A stretch of 5,534 bases of DNA from Pseudomonadota bacterium (lineage in GTDB: Bacteria; Pseudomonadota; Alphaproteobacteria; Thalassobaculales; Thalassobaculaceae): positions 1 through 5,534 of the forward strand of contig JAQBUJ010000256.1 of assembly GCA_027623845.1 (NCBI GenBank). Reading direction: 5' to 3'. The notes under the pieces are model-generated. The model saw only the letters and a list, made by a program, of their open reading frames with translations. It made no database searches and was not told the origin of the DNA. Shown one piece after another: positions 4,302 to 5,534 of this stretch (within the stretch, counting starts at the first letter, position 1; each line of letters opens with the position of its first letter). Made by a program: the position numbers and the translations under genes.

Positions 4302-5534
4302 ATGCTGGATCTGACGCCGCGCAAACAGGATCTTGACCCGATCGAGACCGCCAGCCGGGACGAGATCGCGGCGTTACAGCTCCAGCGCCTGAAATGGTCG
4401 CTGCGCCATGCCTATGACAACGTGCCGTTCTATCGCCAGGGGTTCGAAGCGGCGGGGGTGCATCCCGACGACCTGAGTTGCCTTGGCGATCTGGCGAAGT
4501 TTCCTTTCACCATCAAAACCGACCTGCGCGACAACTATCCCTTCGGGTTGTTCGCGGTGCCCAAGGAGCAGGTGGTTCGGGTCCATGCCTCCTCCGGCAC
4601 CACCGGCAAGCCCACCGTTGTCGGCTATACCCAAAAGGATATCGATACCTGGGCCGATGTGGTCGCCCGGTCGATCCGGGCCTCGGGCGGGCGACCCGGC
4701 GACACCGTGCATATCGCCTATGGCTATGGCCTGTTCACCGGCGGTCTTGGCGCCCATTACGGGGCCGAACGCCTGGGCTGTATGACGGTCCCGGTTTCCG
4801 GCGGCATGACCGAGCGCCAGGTCACCCTGATCGAGGATTTCAAGCCCGACGTGATCATGGTTACCCCATCCTACATTCTGGCGATCCTCGACGAGTTTCG
4901 CCGCCAGGGCCTCGACCCGCGCGCCAGCTCGCTCAAGGTCGGCATCTTCGGCGCCGAGCCCTGGACCAACGCCATGCGCGCCGAGATCGAGCAGGCCTTC
5001 GACATGCACGCCGTCGACATCTACGGCCTGTCCGAGGTGATGGGTCCGGGCGTGGCCAATGAATGCGTCGAGACCAAGGACGGTCTGCACATCTGGGAGG
5101 ATCATTTCTATCCCGAGGTCATCGATCCCGAAACCGGCCAAGTGCTCCCCGATGGAGAGCTGGGAGAGCTGGTCTTCACCAGCCTGACCAAGGAAGCGCT
5201 ACCGATCATCCGCTATCGCACCCGCGATCTAACCCGGCTCTTACCGGGGACGGCGCGGAGCATGCGGCGCATGGAGAAGGTTACCGGTCGCTCCGACGAC
5301 ATGATCATCCTGCGCGGCGTCAACGTCTTCCCAACCCAGATCGAGGAACAGATCCTGAAATGCGCTGGCCTGACGCCGCATTACCAGATCCTGCTGACCA
5401 AGCATGGTCGGATGGACGGCATGACGGTCCGGGTTGAAGCCACCTCAAGCGCCGCTGGAGCACAGGCGCGGGAAGCCTCGGCGGCGGAGCTGGCGGGGCA
5501 CGTGAAGGGCGTGGTCGGGGTCACCGCCAAGGTG
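4302..5534 (+). CDS. paaK: Phenylacetate-CoA ligase, 3' end cut by the window
   Basis: This is a cytoplasmic AMP-forming acyl-CoA ligase that activates phenylacetate with ATP and coenzyme A, the first step of aerobic phenylacetate breakdown. The frame is open from ATG 4302 to the right edge, giving 411 codons without a stop. The family is usually about 430-440 residues, so roughly 20-30 residues are missing. Early family signatures are LRHAYDNVPFYRQ (34-46) and FPFTIKTDLRDNYPFGLFAV (67-86). The ATP-binding loop is SSGTTGKPT (97-105), followed by YGYGLFTGGLGAHYGAE (140-156). Further on are FGAEPWT (216-222), the adenine-binding YGLSEVMGPGVA (241-252), RYRTRDLT (304-311) with the ribose-binding aspartate D309, and GRSDDMIILRGVNVFPTQIE (329-348) at the hinge to the C-terminal lid. 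All key motifs are intact. A close relative acting on another aryl acid (for example a benzoate or hydroxyphenylacetate ligase) is possible. Other paa genes, if present, would lie to the right. Confidence 0.95.
   Translation, partial: MLDLTPRKQDLDPIETASRDEIAALQLQRLKWSLRHAYDNVPFYRQGFEAAGVHPDDLSCLGDLAKFPFTIKTDLRDNYPFGLFAVPKEQVVRVHASSGTTGKPTVVGYTQKDIDTWADVVARSIRASGGRPGDTVHIAYGYGLFTGGLGAHYGAERLGCMTVPVSGGMTERQVTLIEDFKPDVIMVTPSYILAILDEFRRQGLDPRASSLKVGIFGAEPWTNAMRAEIEQAFDMHAVDIYGLSEVMGPGVANECVETKDGLHIWEDHFYPEVIDPETGQVLPDGELGELVFTSLTKEALPIIRYRTRDLTRLLPGTARSMRRMEKVTGRSDDMIILRGVNVFPTQIEEQILKCAGLTPHYQILLTKHGRMDGMTVRVEATSSAAGAQAREASAAELAGHVKGVVGVTAKV

Noticed and set aside
4374..5141. Open frame on the minus strand opposite paaK
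   Set aside because: It lies wholly inside paaK, and its composition (G/D/H-rich with no domain) is typical of antisense frames in GC-rich DNA.
4478..5437. Arginine/proline-rich plus-strand frames overlapping paaK out of frame
   Set aside because: They are frame shadows. The true paaK frame is open without interruption from 4302 to the edge with every family motif.

Overview
The window looks like a GC-rich alphaproteobacterial chromosome. Third codon positions are mostly G or C, which produces long antisense shadow frames, and Shine-Dalgarno sequences are clear. The gene set (Sco assembly factor, N-carbamoyl-D-amino acid amidohydrolase type nitrilase, phenylacetate-CoA ligase) suits a metabolically versatile, aerobically respiring bacterium, perhaps a Rhodospirillales relative. 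That placement is inferred from protein flavour, not from a marker gene. I see no RNA genes, insertion sequences, CRISPR arrays or phage genes.

Block 1 (2-1582, minus strand) is a tight three-gene operon of exported proteins. Transcription enters from about 1630 and passes through a secreted cysteine protein (1103-1582), a second secreted cysteine protein (580-1098) and a Sco1/SenC copper protein (2-571). The intergenic gaps are 4 and 8 bases. The two cysteine proteins look like divergent relatives of each other. With Sco they suggest a periplasmic metal or thiol task, probably linked to cytochrome oxidase copper-site assembly or copper handling.

Block 2 (1723-4175, minus strand) holds a 2OG-Fe(II) oxygenase-like protein (3546-4175), a class I SAM-dependent methyltransferase (2783-3535) and a D-carbamoylase-type nitrilase (1723-2670). 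The first two are 10 bases apart, and the ribosome binding site of the methyltransferase overlaps the oxygenase stop codon, so they are probably translated together. The nitrilase follows 112 bases later, beyond a hairpin, and may be a separate unit. The joint role of the oxygenase and methyltransferase is not recognised.

Block 3 (4302 to the right edge, plus strand) is paaK, phenylacetate-CoA ligase, divergent from block 2. It is cut by the window edge after 411 codons. The 126-base divergent spacer (4176-4301) carries a perfect 9-base inverted repeat, a good operator candidate.

Coding density is high. The only non-coding stretches above 100 bases are 1583-1722, 2671-2782 and 4176-4301; each is described below. 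No stretch over 300 bases lacks a gene.
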